Shown here: piece by piece, positions 32,975 to 44,029 of the stretch
Numbering within the stretch: position 1 is the first letter of the stretch
Layout: each line of letters begins with the position of its first letter
NCBI GenBank assembly: GCA_018105865.1
Contig: CM030869.1
Location: 5,797,525 to 5,861,524 of the forward strand
Direction of reading: 5' to 3'
Length of the DNA stretch: 64,000 nucleotides
From: Metaphire vulgaris
Lineage: Eukaryota; Annelida; Clitellata; Crassiclitellata; Megascolecidae
Position numbers and translations under genes: made by a program
The notes under the pieces: model-generated
Seen by the model: only the letters and a program-made list of their open reading frames with translations
The model's database searches: none
What the model was told of the DNA's origin: nothing

Positions 32975-33050
32975 GATGAGCTAGCCATGTATTGCTACGT
33001 CGGCGACCATGGATTTCCACTCTCATTTGTTTCTGTCACAGACTACTTGT
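32975..33050 (-). repeat. RTE-type 3' fragment
   Basis: On the minus strand the phrase EWKSMVADVAIHG is readable, as at 1-135. Confidence 0.6.
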
Positions 33051-33234
33051 GCTACTAAAGAACAAAAATCAGTTATCACTGGCACACTTTAGACCCAGAG
33101 GACTTGTGGAAGAAATCTTAGTGGGTGGGGATGCAATATATTTATAGGAAATTAGTGGGGGATGCAATGATGCAATGAATTTCTAGGAAGATGACGACTT
33201 GTAGGGGTCCAGACGCGGTCAATCCTGCTATAAA

Positions 33235-33345
33235 TCCCGAAAAAGGCTGACAAGCAAAAAACAACAGGGCCCCGGTGCCCGGCGACATGTAGCGGCTCGG
33301 ATCCGGGTAAATCCTGAAAACGCTGGCAAGCAAAAAAGGTAGCTG
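33235..33345. repeat. Two copies of the GACAAGCAAAAAA module
   Basis: GGCTGACAAGCAAAAAACA near 33245 and CTGGCAAGCAAAAAAGGTA near 33324, with CGGGTAAATCCTGAAAACG-like spacers. No flanking termini found. Confidence 0.6.
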
Positions 33346-33582
33346 GAGATGCATTCCCAGTCATACCCAACGTGAAACCGCCCGTGAACATCCCCATGCT
33401 TCCTTAAGAGTCATCGCCAAAAATCATTTCCCGAAATCATATAAAATTCAACAATAACTTTATAATAGCTATGGACATTTAAGTTAACATTTTCGCGCAA
33501 TTGCCTTTTAGTAATGTAAGACACTTGAGTAACGACTATCTCTTATTTGCAAATATCTCTTACATCCAAGGCAGCCGTGAAC

Positions 33583-33650
33583 GCTTTGTCACGAACGTTT
33601 TGTCGGGAACCATTTGTCGTTAACGTTTTGCCAGTTAACGTTTTGTGGTG
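33583..33650. repeat. Array of AACGTTTTGTC-like phrases
   Basis: GAACGTTTTGTCGGGAACC, GTTAACGTTTTGCCAGTTAA and similar words in tandem, comparable to the GACATTTTGTCC array at 20125-20220. Confidence 0.6.
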
Positions 33651-33652
33651 GA

Positions 33653-33761
33653 ATCCAGGGGCGCCCATCCCCCTGGCTGCTGGAAGCAGCTTCCCCCATC
33701 CATGTCCTCCCTTTCCTCTCCTACTCCTAAACGGGGGTCCGGCAGGGATTTATCTACATCA

Positions 33762-33840
<79 letters not shown>

Positions 33841-34590
33841 CGAAAAAGTAGCCGTATAAGACTCGACACTGGACATTGACAACCCTCATACCCGCAAATT
33901 CATGGAAAAAAGCGTGGGGTCCGGAGTATAACCCCGGAAAATTTTTGAAATCAATAGATGCTTGTAGTGAGTTTCAGTGCATTTTGGACATTACATCGCA
34001 CACCTTGGGGCACCAGGATAGGTCTCATACCAGTAACTTCTAATTCTTAATTTCAGGAAAATTACAACAGCCACAAAGCACTATTACCGTTATATGTCAG
34101 TTGAAACTATGAAGAGATATCGCAGTAATTGCACTGGCAAACTATTCAAAATTACCTGCAAATTATCTATTGGCAATATGACCACATTCAAATGCAAATA
34201 AAATAAATGTTACTTTTAGTATTTATTTAAAAAATTAGATTTCTCCAACAGCCACACCTACATTATTTTACACAGATGATAGAGGCATTAAAGCTGCAAC
34301 AACTGCAAACTGGGTAACTAGACTTAGGCAACTGACTGAAACAAGCAAATTATATTTAATATTAACAGTATCTAATTGCACCGTTTCACAGTTTTTAATG
34401 GATTGTAATTTGTTGATGGAGGTCTTTGGAAGGCTGCAGTAGTGGAGGGAGTTGCAGTAGTCTAATTTGGAATGTAAACTTCATGTGAGTCTATTAGTTT
34501 GTTATAACGATTTATATTTCACAGGAAGTTTGCACGCTTCATCATTAGAATGACTACGTAAAAGTGAAAATAATTATAGAATTTTATGAA
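33653..34590 (+). repeat. Dispersed repeat R1, copy 1
   Basis: About 940 bp. Begins near CAGGGGCGCCCATCCCC, includes an (ATT)n tract (33763-33838) and AAAAAAGCGTGGGGTCCGG. Homologous to 44808-46425 (plus, interrupted by a solo LTR) and 59773-60283 (minus). No coding capacity seen; class unknown. Confidence 0.8.
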
Positions 34591-34594
34591 TGAA

Positions 34595-34760
34595 CTAGGT
34601 GTTTACCCGTCAAAAATGACGGGGGAGATTGGCTGTTTTACCACCCGATTTGCGCAAATGCAATAGCATTTTGCGCAATTAATTGTCCTTAACTCGCCGC
34701 CTTTGCCTTCAACCGAGTTAACGCCCATTCGCATGAATTTCTAAAACTTGATAGTCAACG
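34595..34760 (-). mobile_element. Helitron-like 3' end
   Basis: On the minus strand the perfect hairpin CCCGTCATTTTTGACGGG is followed by TAAACAC, then CTAG (34598-34595) and T: the structure of a Helitron 3' terminus. Upstream is a second inverted repeat (TTGCGCAAA...TTTGCGCAA at about 34653-34681). The hairpin and end are related to those at 19192-19230. 5' end not found. Confidence 0.6.
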
Positions 34761-35525
34761 TTAGTGTAATGATTTGGCAGTGTCGAACGACATGCAGTGC
34801 TTGATTCCCTTGTTTGCTGTGCTGCTTTTGCACGCCGAGCAACAGCCTGCTACTCATTCTCACTTGATTGTCGGAAAGATCGTGAACGGTGGACTTTTTG
34901 GTTTTGCACGGACGGTTAGAAAGAGGAATAAAAAAGCTAAACAATGGTGCAAACCTAATCTTCTTAGCTCTTACTGTATATAGCCTGAGATATAGCAAAT
35001 TCCAAAAAATTAGGAAACTCAGAATTCAAAACTTTCGCGAAATTCACCGATAATAATTATATTGAAACATTGGGGTCATCGAGTTAGAATTGATATTTCT
35101 ATATCAAATGTCAACCGATTTTCAAACGTTTTGGTTTATTTTGTTCCTCTGACATCCCTTTACAACTTTTCCGCTGACCAAAGTGAGGTTAACACTGAAA
35201 ATTTTTTCCTAGGAGGCTTTGAATTATATTGGGTAAGAGGGTGATATTTTAGGCCGTAAAGTGGACTCTACCCCCAAATGTTTTTGTTTTGCACGGACGG
35301 TTAGAAAGAGGAATTAAAAATCTAAACAATGGTGCAAACCTCATCGTTTTAGCTCCTATATAGCCTGAGATATAGCAAATTTAATACGTTACAGCAATAA
35401 TTTCTGAAAAACGCTTTTCCAAAAATTAAATCCCCAGTATGATGACGGCTTCTAAAAATTTAATCCCAACTTGAAGGGTTAAATTTAAAAAAATAGGTAT
35501 TGAGGCTAGGAAGGAATAAATATAT
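34761..35525. other. Unassigned stretch with a 100-bp direct duplication
   Basis: 34901-35007 and 35285-35382 are similar direct copies (TTTTGCACGGACGGTTAGAA to GCCTGAGATATAGCAAATT). A 69-codon ATG frame (34774-34983, rich in basic residues near its end) covers the first copy. No known domain. Confidence 0.5.
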
Positions 35526-35529
35526 ATAA

Positions 35530-35880
35530 TAACGGGGGCAGGGCATTGGGGGAGGAAAGGGAGGTTTGGGAGGAGGAAAGTGGGTTGTACGGGTTTTCGG
35601 AGCAGCGTTGTGTAGGTTTGGGAACGGGGTTTGGGACCGGTGGGGTAGGGCGGAGCGGTGATGGGTTGGGGCCGGGGCGATTGGGAAAGAGATGGGGAGA
35701 GGGAACGGGTGTTGGGAGAGGGATGGAGAGATGGAAGGGGAACGGGGATTTGGGGCCTGTTTTGTAGAGCGGGGCGGGTATGGGTTGGGCCTGGGGCGAT
35801 TGGGAGAGGGATGGGGAGAGGGAAGGAGAACGAGGGTTTGGGGCCTGTGAGGTAGGGCGGGGCGGGTATGGCTTGGGGCT
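35530..35880. repeat. G-rich minisatellite
   Basis: Repeated GGGGCGATTGGGAGAGGGAT and TTTGGGGCCTGT-type units; the plus strand is strongly G-rich with many GGG runs. Confidence 0.75.
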
Positions 35881-36502
35881 GTTAACTTATGGAAGAGTGG
35901 TAAACTTTAATCAACAGTCTCAGATATATTATGACTTCATATATTAGTGATGATATCGAGGAAGCAACTGACTGAGAGTCTGACTGTGTGAACGACTGAC
36001 TGTTAACTAACTCGACTCTATTGCATATATTCTAAGATTGTAGCAACGCCGCTAGTCGGTCGCTTAGCTATTGGTTGAGGCTTGGCTTATAAGTGTACAA
36101 TGACGCCACATTTCTTCCCATCAATTAGGCTCATTATCCAATTAAGCAAAATAATGTTTTATGGCAATTCTGTTAAAAAAGCATCATCAGTAATCTAAAC
36201 AGAAACTTTAAATGTTGGCTATTTGTATATAGACGGCTTTCTGACAGTACTTCCAGATCTAGTCTGATATGGTTCAGTTCCTCGGGCATTTGATTGTTGT
36301 TCGCTGGGTGGCGCTAGGGTTACATCAGTTGTACCAGATGATGGTAGCTCCGGAAGATTTGATCCGTTCTCTACGCTGGCGGAGGGGGTTGATTTTCATT
36401 GACCAGTGGTTTTCACAGTGGACGCGAACGGCCATCTTCTTCCCCTTGCATCGGGAGTGATGTGATGATTGCCCTTCACTTTCTTCTTGGAAATGATGGG
36501 GG
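35881..36502. other. Unassigned stretch
   Basis: No supported feature. Confidence 0.5.
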
Positions 36503-36654
36503 CAGGGCCTGTTTTAACGTGCAGTGATACACAAAATGTGCAGTGATAAATTGGAAATGTGCAGTGATAAAAATGAAAATGTGGAGTGATAAAATGAGTA
36601 GTCATTTTAAAATGTTGACGTTTTGTGCATCACTGCACGTTAAAACAGGCGCTG
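36503..36654. mobile_element. 152-bp MITE with long inverted ends
   Basis: Left CAGGGCCTGTTTTAACGTGC and right (inverted) CAGCGCCTGTTTTAACGTGC, continuing through CAGTGATACACAAAAT. Inverted repeats of about 34 bp. The core has tandem AATGTGCAGTGATAAA units. hAT-like ends, but no clear target duplication. Confidence 0.75.
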
Positions 36655-36875
36655 CTTCAACGTTCTAACTTCTAACTGTAAACGTGTATAGGCCTTCTCA
36701 CTAGAAGTGGTATTATGTTCGCTGTATTAGGGTCTATATGTACTAGAGCCACGGCAGAGTAACAGGGACATCGAAGAATGTTGGTCCAAAGTCCACGTGA
36801 ATCTGCTTGGGACAAGCTGGATGGCACTGTAGCACACTCTGCTGCCAATAGTTCACACGTTTAACCGATGACTGT

Positions 36876-37160
36876 CAGGGCCGCCGAGAGAATTTCCGGG
36901 CCTCGGTGCAAAAAATAGTCACGGACTCCTGACCTGCCAAGTGTGTGAAAAAGTGCGTTGACCTTTTTTGCTTGTCAGTCTTTTTATGGTTTGATTACTT
37001 AACACCATCGGCCCGGGCCCCTAAGCAGACATTCGCCGGGACCTCTGAGCTCATGACGAAGCTAACATTTTTCCGCTGTCAGAGTCTTTTTCAGGGTTAA
37101 CACTATTGTTAATACATCATCATCACCGGACCCGAGCCCCTTTGAATTCCATGGCCCTGG
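36876..37160. mobile_element. hAT-like MITE fragment
   Basis: Left end CAGGGCCGCCGAGAGAATTT matches the family at 46467-46748. A GACC-TTTTTTGCTTGTCAG module lies near 36960-36980. The right boundary and duplication are not clear. Confidence 0.5.
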
Positions 37161-39112
37161 AACAATGTACAGGCTGCACCCCCTCTCCTCCATTCCATTC
37201 CAATCCTATCCAATCTAATCCAATAGCAGTTTATTATTTCCAACTATGTGCAAAATAACATCATAATAGTAATTTCATGTTAACATCATAGTAGTAATAA
37301 TAACAGGCCTGATGACCGTAGGCTACTTAGGCCTCTTTGCGGGAGAGCGGTCAATAGGAGGCCCTAATACTCTATGCGTCAATTGACGCATTCCTCCGTT
37401 TTAGGTAGAATCGAATCGTCGCTTCTCTAGTGTTAATTCAAATGTTAGAGTTTTAGGTTTAGCGCAATAGCGGCAATATGTCTTACATTCGAACCGCAAA
37501 GCGATTAAACAAAGCGTATTGAACTTCAACAGACCAGCAAAGATATGTAGGCCTACCGTAATGTACGGCAAATGAAGGTAAATATGCACCACTGGTTTTG
37601 CTACTTTAATTATCTGCATGAATCTGGGCCTGTAACTGGTCAAGTAGGTCTAAGTAATAAATAGTAAGTATGACGGCGTATTGGTTTGTTAATCTCTTCA
37701 GTACCTAGAACGCCGGATATATCCGGCGGCTTATTTAATTCTATAGTGCCATAGCCGCCGGATCAATCCGGCATAAACCCATAGAGGCCCAGCAATATCT
37801 GGCACTGTAAATATCATTGCTACTGGCACGCTGGCTTTATGTAAAATATTGGGTTATGTCTGTCCTTGACTGCAATCGCCATTCGACGCAGTGGTAGTTG
37901 CACTGTTCGATACGATGGATCTATATCCGATGGACAGCGCCTTCCAACAGTCTCAAATTCTCATTGAAAAGGTCGCCGAAACGTGCGAAGACATCGGTTT
38001 CAGTCAGGTGTCGCTCAAGCGCAGGTGCCGAAACAGCTTTGTAGCACAAATGTTGCTGCTGAGCTCCAGCTTCTGCTGTTAATTATGTATTAGCTATATT
38101 TTGCTAAGTATTGTATTAAGTACAGCTTAATTTATTGCATTGAAAACATAAATAAAAATACTTTTAAATGTAAGGTAAATTGTCACAGATTTGTCTATGT
38201 GTCAGATGTCACTGACTCACTAAATTAACTCAGTCACTTAGTGAAGGCAATGTTCAACAGGAATGTTTGATTTGCGATTTTGCGTAGGGCGGATATTTTT
38301 TTAATCGCTGCACAAAAACTATAAAAGTGCCTATTCTGAAATTTACACCAATAATTCCTCACAATGAGACTTGTCCACAAATAAAATCATAAATATTGTT
38401 GAATACGCATTGATCGAAATGTCAAATTATGTGCTACGATTGCTTCTGTTCTTTTGGTATTCAAACTCTTGGTGTACCTGTTGATTGGCCCAGACAGAGC
38501 TTTCAAAAAGCTAAAGTTTGGTGCAAAGATCATGTCTCTAGCTATCACAGAAGTGGATATATTATAGTTTTAGTGTCGCGAGTTGGCGCCGGTCGACCAA
38601 AGTTTCATGACCCATAGTTTGGACATGGGTTGATCCAATAATTTAATATTATGGTTTTCAACATAACTCATGGGATGAACAATTTTGCCAATTTTCATCA
38701 AAATCTGAGACGGTGACGTCCGATTTTATTCTAAAGCGTGTTGATTTGACGCGGAATGACCCACTTGAATAGAATAGAGCAACAGTGATGACATTGCTGA
38801 CAGTGACACGATTGATGTTTTCTACGTGAATTTTATTCTTACTCAAACTTCTGAGTCTAACATTTGTTTACATGCTTGAATGACAGCGTATTTCAGAAGT
38901 TGCTACTGCTCTTATTAGCTGCTGCTAATAAAAGCAAATGCCCCCTTCGTTCAGTAGACTGTGTTAACACTACAATGGTTGTTGAACACATTGATTGTCA
39001 AGGACAGGATTGGCCAGAATTGCCTTGTGACGGCTGTTTAAATGTCAAGAAAGTTTACTACTTTGTTCACATTATTCTGTTTGTGCAGACGATCACTTTC
39101 GACTAATGAAAC
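37161..39112. other. Unassigned stretch
   Basis: Holds an inverted repeat (CCGGATATATCCGGCGGC near 37712 with GCCGCCGGATCAATCCGGC near 37754) and several frames of 60-80 codons (37401-37643 minus, 37891-38082, 38429-38617, 38864-39106 plus). None has a motif I recognise. A poly(A)-like AATAAAAATA follows the 37891-38082 frame. Confidence 0.45.
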
Positions 39113-39280
39113 TGCTCTTCGGATGTTGACTATTGTCTGGCTGATCAATGTGATCATATAACTTTCCCATAGCTATTCTAAGAAAGGCTGAGCGCCTAAT
39201 AATGAGCAGCTACCGTTGTGCTGCTTTCCAAGGCGCTATAGAAATCTACAAGAATTTTACTTGCTTACTTGTACTTACAG
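39113..39280 (+). pseudogene. LINE lineage C 3' end
   Basis: GGATGTTGACTATTGTCTGG to CAAGGCGCTATAGAAATC, matching 51710-51830. Confidence 0.8.
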
Positions 39281-39435
39281 GTGCATATATATTTTTTATT
39301 TATATATTTATATATGGTGCTACTGTCAAGTGAAGGCAATAGTGTAAGCAAATTTTAATTTTGCCAAGCCTCTGATTAAAATTTTAAAGTAATCCATCAT
39401 ACAGCTCCATGGGCGCTGTATCCGTAGGTGTCGAT

Positions 39436-41012
39436 CATGGAGTTATTATTAGAGGAGACGGCATTACGTCATTTCTAACCAGGCTTCGTGAAGCCAGTAG
39501 CGCGTAGACTAAAAATAGCACCTCCATTGTTAGCTGCCATTGTGATTGAATCGGACGAATACAGAAGTATTAAGTCAGAGTTATATCCTTCCCTTTTAAT
39601 TTTGTTTATAAATAATAACTTTGTTATTGGGACCTGTCATTCATCTTGGGGGAGGGGGAAGCTTTTGACACAATTATTGGGGGTGGGGTAACTGAAAGTG
39701 GACAGTTGATGACAAAGGGGAGGGGCAGTGTTATTTCTAGGATTTTGAAGGGGGTCGGGAAAATCGAAGGGGGGCAGAGGTTGTCGGAATTTTAAAGTCT
39801 CTCTCCGGAAAAAGGCTGACAAAAAAGGTCATCCGAGAATAAAAGTTTGGGGAGGGGTGTCCTCCATTGGTGGGGGTGTTCAGAGCTAATTAGTATCCAT
39901 TTTGCATTCTCACATTACCAATTTTTTTTTGGGGGGGGGGGTGTCGACCTCAAATGGGGGGTGTTGGTGTTGGCGTGTTAGGAGGATGTAAAAATATCCC
40001 TGGGAGGGGGTCAAAAATTGCCCAAAAATTGTTGACATAATTAATGGACAACCCCCATGCCTTATTGAAAAAACGATTGGTGTCATCCAATAGACTGTCC
40101 ACTTGCTATTTTTCAAACACAAATGTCGAACAGTAGCATCTTAATCAGTGGCGGCTCCACAGGGGGCCCCGGGGGGCGTGCCCCTATTGAGTGCCTGGCC
40201 CCCAGTGGCTCCCTGTTGGGAACCTCTACTTAATACTACATACCTAACAACAAACGGTAGGCCCCCATGATTAGAAGCTGCCACCCCAACGGTCCCCCCA
40301 CTTGCCAAATCCTGGAGCCGCCACTGGGGCCAGGGGGTCCGTGCCCATTTTGAGTGCCTGCCTCCCCCAGTGCTTCCCTGTTGGGACCATAAACTTAATA
40401 CTACATACCTAACAAAAACAGGCAGGCCCTTCATGATTAGAAGTTGCCACCCCAACGGCCCCCCACTTGCCAAATCCTGGATCCGCCACTGGGGCCAGGG
40501 GGTCCGTGCCCCTTTTGAGTGCCTGCCCCAGTGCTTCCCTGTTGGGACCCTATACTTAATACTACATACCTAACAAAAATAGGTAGGCCCTTCATGATTA
40601 GAAGTTGCCACCCCAACGCCCCCCCCACTTGCCAAGTTTTGGATGCGCTACTGGGCCCATGGGGATCCGTGCCCCCTATTGAGTGCCTGGCTCCCCTGTT
40701 GGGACCCTATACTTAATACTACATACCTAACAACAAGCGGTAGGACCGTCTGATTAGAAGTTGCCACCACAACGCCCCCCAACCCACCCCTCCACTTGCC
40801 AAATCCTGGAGCCTCCACTGATCTGAATCTCCATTTTCATTACATACTAATAAAAAGGTCTTAGATCATTGATAAAACATATCCTCAGCTGTTCCCCATG
40901 GCTCAGCTGATGATTTTTTGGGTCTACCAATGTGGCTGCCATTTGGGAATTTCCCAAATAGTTGGCTTCAGCCAAATGACGTAATGCCGTCTCCTCTAAT
41001 AATAACTCCATG
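39436..41012. mobile_element. P-like TIR element, 1577 bp
   Basis: Both ends carry a 39-bp inverted repeat starting CATGGAGTTATTATTAGAGG (39436-39474 and 40974-41012). Flanked by the exact 8-bp duplication GTGTCGAT (39428-39435 and 41013-41020). The CATGG start and 8-bp duplication agree with P-type elements. No transposase: the inside is G-rich low-complexity DNA (39640-40010) and a nested satellite element (40146-40820). Confidence 0.85.
40146..40820. mobile_element. Satellite-bearing hAT-like element nested in the P-like element
   Basis: Ends CAGTGGCGGCTCCA and (inverted) CAGTGGAGGCTCCAGGA. Flanks ATCTTAAT and ATCTGAAT differ at one of 8 bases. Four tandem units of about 160-170 bp, each with TGAGTGCCTG, TACTTAATACTACATACCTA and TTAGAAGTTGCCACC. 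Confidence 0.75.
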
Positions 41013-41180
41013 GTGTCGATGTATAATTTGTCTCCATCCTGTTCGGTTCTTTGTTGCTCTAGTTACGACGTGTAGCTCTGCGTGGCTCCCATTCCACAGT
41101 ATCATCTAATCACTCTCTTTTCGGTCTGCCTCTTCGATTTTCTCTATCAATGGTTCCCAGTTTGATCTTCGCCAGTCTGT

Positions 41181-41181
41181 T

Positions 41182-41228
<47 letters not shown>

Positions 41229-41231
41229 TTA
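41181..41231. repeat. (TTTA)n microsatellite
   Basis: About 12 TTTA units. Confidence 0.95.
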
Positions 41232-41234
41232 TCG

Positions 41235-41600
41235 GTCAATTTTTTAAGCGCAGTAGCAGGGCTAAGGCCCACGACAAGAGCGCTTCACACATAATAATCA
41301 CAAGTAGCTCACTCTAAATAAGCGAGTTTTTAAGTTCTTAATAAAAAGTCCGGCAGAGTCTGTGCTGGTCACGTTGTCCGGCAGAGTGTTAAACAGTCTA
41401 GGGTTTCCTCACGTGATAGACCTTTCTCCCATCTTGATGGTCTTGGATGGTGGAGGAACGAGGAGTTTCCCATGTTGACTGGACGGCAGGTGTAATTTTC
41501 GTTCATTTGTTGTCGACCTCTGCACAAGTGAGGCCAGATATGAGTGAGGCCTGTTGTCTTCCATCCTGCATATGTGCCAGAAGAAGTTCATACTTCTCAC
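41235..41600 (-). pseudogene. LINE lineage B 3' fragment
   Basis: The minus frame holds SYLASLVQRSTTNERKLHLP then LLVPPPSKTIKMGERSIT and a degraded RLFNTLPDNVTSTDSAG-like end, as in lineage B. The (TTTA)n tract probably marks its 3' end. Confidence 0.75.
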
Positions 41601-41749
41601 ATAATTTTTCTCACATTTTGTCCTCGATTCTTGCTCGTATCTATGTGTTCTTTATTTTCTGCTGCCATCTGATGTTTAAATTCTTCTATAGCATTTCATT
41701 TCAAATACCAGTAGGTGTTCTTGGTCTCTTTTCTTTATAGTCCCGGTTC

Positions 41750-42162
41750 CATAGTTGTGACGTTCAAGCGTTTTGAACTTTATTATTGATTGAACTTTTT
41801 GAACTTTATTGATAAGGCTTTAAAGTTCATTTTTAATTACCAGTGCAAAAACCGGGTGGTATGAGAGAAATTGGCCAGCATTTGAATTTATACATACAAA
41901 AACGCAACAGACTCGCATGTAAGACAGTTGAGAGGGTTGTCAAAGTGTATTGTAACTTACGACTGGTGGATAAAATCGAAAACATCTGCTATGCCGATAA
42001 TTATGATAGGCCTACGTCGACTGGTCTTCAGAAACTGAGTCATCTGACGAGGACTAAATTGGAAATTTGAACTTTTATGAACTTTTCCGAGCTTTAACTT
42101 TTCTTGAACTTTATTGAACTTTTATGAACTTTAGAAAAATTTCTTTCAACTTCACAACTATG
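41750..42162. mobile_element. TIR element armed with GAACTTT arrays
   Basis: Starts CATAGTTGTGA and ends TCACAACTATG, an 11-bp perfect inverted repeat. Flanked by the exact 8-bp duplication CCCGGTTC (41742-41749 and 42163-42170). GAACTTT(ATT) words are arrayed at 41775-41830 and 42065-42135 in the same direction. Core of about 230 bp is unassigned. Confidence 0.85.
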
Positions 42163-42281
42163 CCCGGTTCTGACGCATAGAGTAGCACACTGGAGATACA
42201 CGTTCTTAGTATCTCCTGTTTGGTCTCGACTTTCGTGCCCTACATATATAAATATATACGTGCATAACTGTATATAAATGG

Positions 42282-42287
<6 letters not shown>

Positions 42288-42332
<45 letters not shown>

Positions 42333-42345
42333 TATATATATATAT
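42288..42345. repeat. (AT)n microsatellite
   Basis: AT tract with one interruption at 42329-42332. Confidence 0.95.
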
Positions 42346-42767
42346 GTTTTTGTATGTAAATAAAATGCTGGCTTTTGATATATGACAATCACCTACACGG
42401 ATACATTAGTTCCTCATGTGAAAAGTCTTATGCGCTTCATTTGAGGAGTTCATATCAATTTTGGAAAATTATTGCATTCTGCTATGCAAGACTATTATTA
42501 TTATTATTGCGCTGCAAATTATTTTTAATAATGCAATTTATAATCTTCAATAACGTGCATAAATGTCTCTGTCGATTAAGTCCAAATCGCGTCGTGCGCA
42601 ACGTACGCTGGTTTCTGAAATGCCTTCAATTTTCACTATACGAGTTACTCTGAAAAACTATTCGATTAACTTGATTTTTTTCTACAAGCCAAGAAAGATA
42701 ATTCTGCTGGTGCCCAAAGGAGTATTTAAGTCTTACATTATATTATAAACTTATAAACTATAGGCTA
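42346..42767. other. Unassigned stretch
   Basis: No supported feature. Confidence 0.5.
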
Positions 42768-42775
42768 TGCGTCGC

Positions 42776-43178
42776 CAGACATGGACATCGGTCCATTTTT
42801 AAAAACCCAACCCAACCCACCAATTTTCCAACCCAACCCACGGAAACAGCTGGGTTACTTGACCCAACCCAACCCAACCCATACATAAAAATTTCTCAAA
42901 TCCTCCTTCATCTCATAGACCAACGGGAATGCATTCCATATAGCAGATTTCATATTTATGAGTGCCTTTAACTTGTATTTTCCAGTTGCTCCTGTGAAAA
43001 GGCATCGAAACAGATTAAGGATAATTTGTAGTAATTTAAACAATCATTAATATATAAACATTTGTACAATATATCACAACAACCTGGCAACCCAACCCAC
43101 CACAAAGTGGAAATTTCGGACCCAACCCAACCCAACCCAACCCAACCCATGGGTGGACCCAACCCATGTCCATGTCTG
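42776..43178. mobile_element. hAT-like element armed with ACCCAA arrays
   Basis: Starts CAGACATGGACAT and ends ATGTCCATGTCTG, a 13-bp perfect inverted repeat. Flanked by the exact 8-bp duplication TGCGTCGC (42768-42775 and 43179-43186). CCCAACCCAACC arrays at 42805-42882 and 43088-43168, same direction. Core of about 200 bp. Fragments of the same family at 12535, 14860 and 15405. Confidence 0.88.
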
Positions 43179-43189
43179 TGCGTCGCTCA

Positions 43190-43774
43190 GTGATTGTTGA
43201 AAAGAGCGTGCGCGCCTGTTGACGCAATAATTTCAACGAATCATATTAGACAGCCGTCTAATATTACTAGAAAGATGCTCGCTTCGCTCGCAGTGCAGGA
43301 TAATACTAATCCAATACTTATACCTAATACCCAATCATTTAATTCATGCTGAACAACATTTCAATGATGTACATACGACACCTAGCCAAGCTCTGCGCCA
43401 CGTAATAATTAGGCCTATGTACGTTAAAATCACGCAACTGTGACCATTTGTGACGCTGTACACGTATTTTTTGTGTACGTTAAAATGTACGTTAAAATTG
43501 CGCAACTTCCTCAAGCTACGAACAATTGTTACCAATAGCAACGTCGTCGCACGCCCACCCCTCTGACGCTGCTTCCTCAAGCTACGAACAATTGTTACCA
43601 ATAGCAACGTCCCGCTGCAATGACTCGACTAAACCGTGCTAAACGTACGCTTCGTCAAACGCTTCTTTGTCAACCAATGAGAACGCTTGAAGGTAACAGA
43701 CATACAGAATAAGGATCTTAATATTATAGATTGCGTTACGAACGAGCATACACGTGCAGCAGACAAAGTTAGAA

Positions 43775-43776
<2 letters not shown>
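43190..43776. other. Unassigned stretch with a 62-64 bp tandem duplication
   Basis: CTTCCTCAAGCTACGAACAA to CAATAGCAACGTC occurs at about 43506-43551 and again at 43571-43616. Nothing else recognised. Confidence 0.6.
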
Positions 43777-43814
<38 letters not shown>

Positions 43815-43911
43815 GATGTCATGTCATGCCATTTCATGATGCTGTCGTCGCTAAACGACGGTTGGCTGCAACGTTGAACAATAATTCTTCACTGTTTTAT
43901 ATATACACGAG

Positions 43912-44005
<94 letters not shown>

Positions 44006-44022
44006 CACATATATATATATAT
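43777..44022. repeat. (AT)n microsatellites
   Basis: AT tracts at 43777-43812 and 43911-44022 with short CA interruptions. Confidence 0.95.
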
Positions 44023-44029
44023 CTTCTCA

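Larger units (their letters stand above)
32045..32975 (-). pseudogene. LINE lineage B C-terminal fragment, interrupted
   Basis: 32413-32117 (minus) reads KLYDPFCPDYLSVLLRKP, VPPPSKTAKLGERSVTRG, LWNALPDSV, KKLKTHLFGHSFNLM. 32758-32640 reads SVLNASSRMIFGARWHHH, LHWLKVPERIV, and 32820-32760 the preceding part. These match lineage B at 2950-3830. A minisatellite element interrupts it at 32449-32566 and an AT tract at 32855-32905. Tail TATATAGCGCTATTG at 32076-32090. Confidence 0.85.

Noticed and set aside
37891..38082. 63-codon ATG frame followed by a poly(A)-like signal
   Set aside because: Too short and without recognisable similarity to call a gene; noted in the stretch entry only.
41843..42070. 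75-codon frame in the core of the GAACTTT element
   Set aside because: Plausible-looking but short, with no motif; the element is otherwise non-coding.
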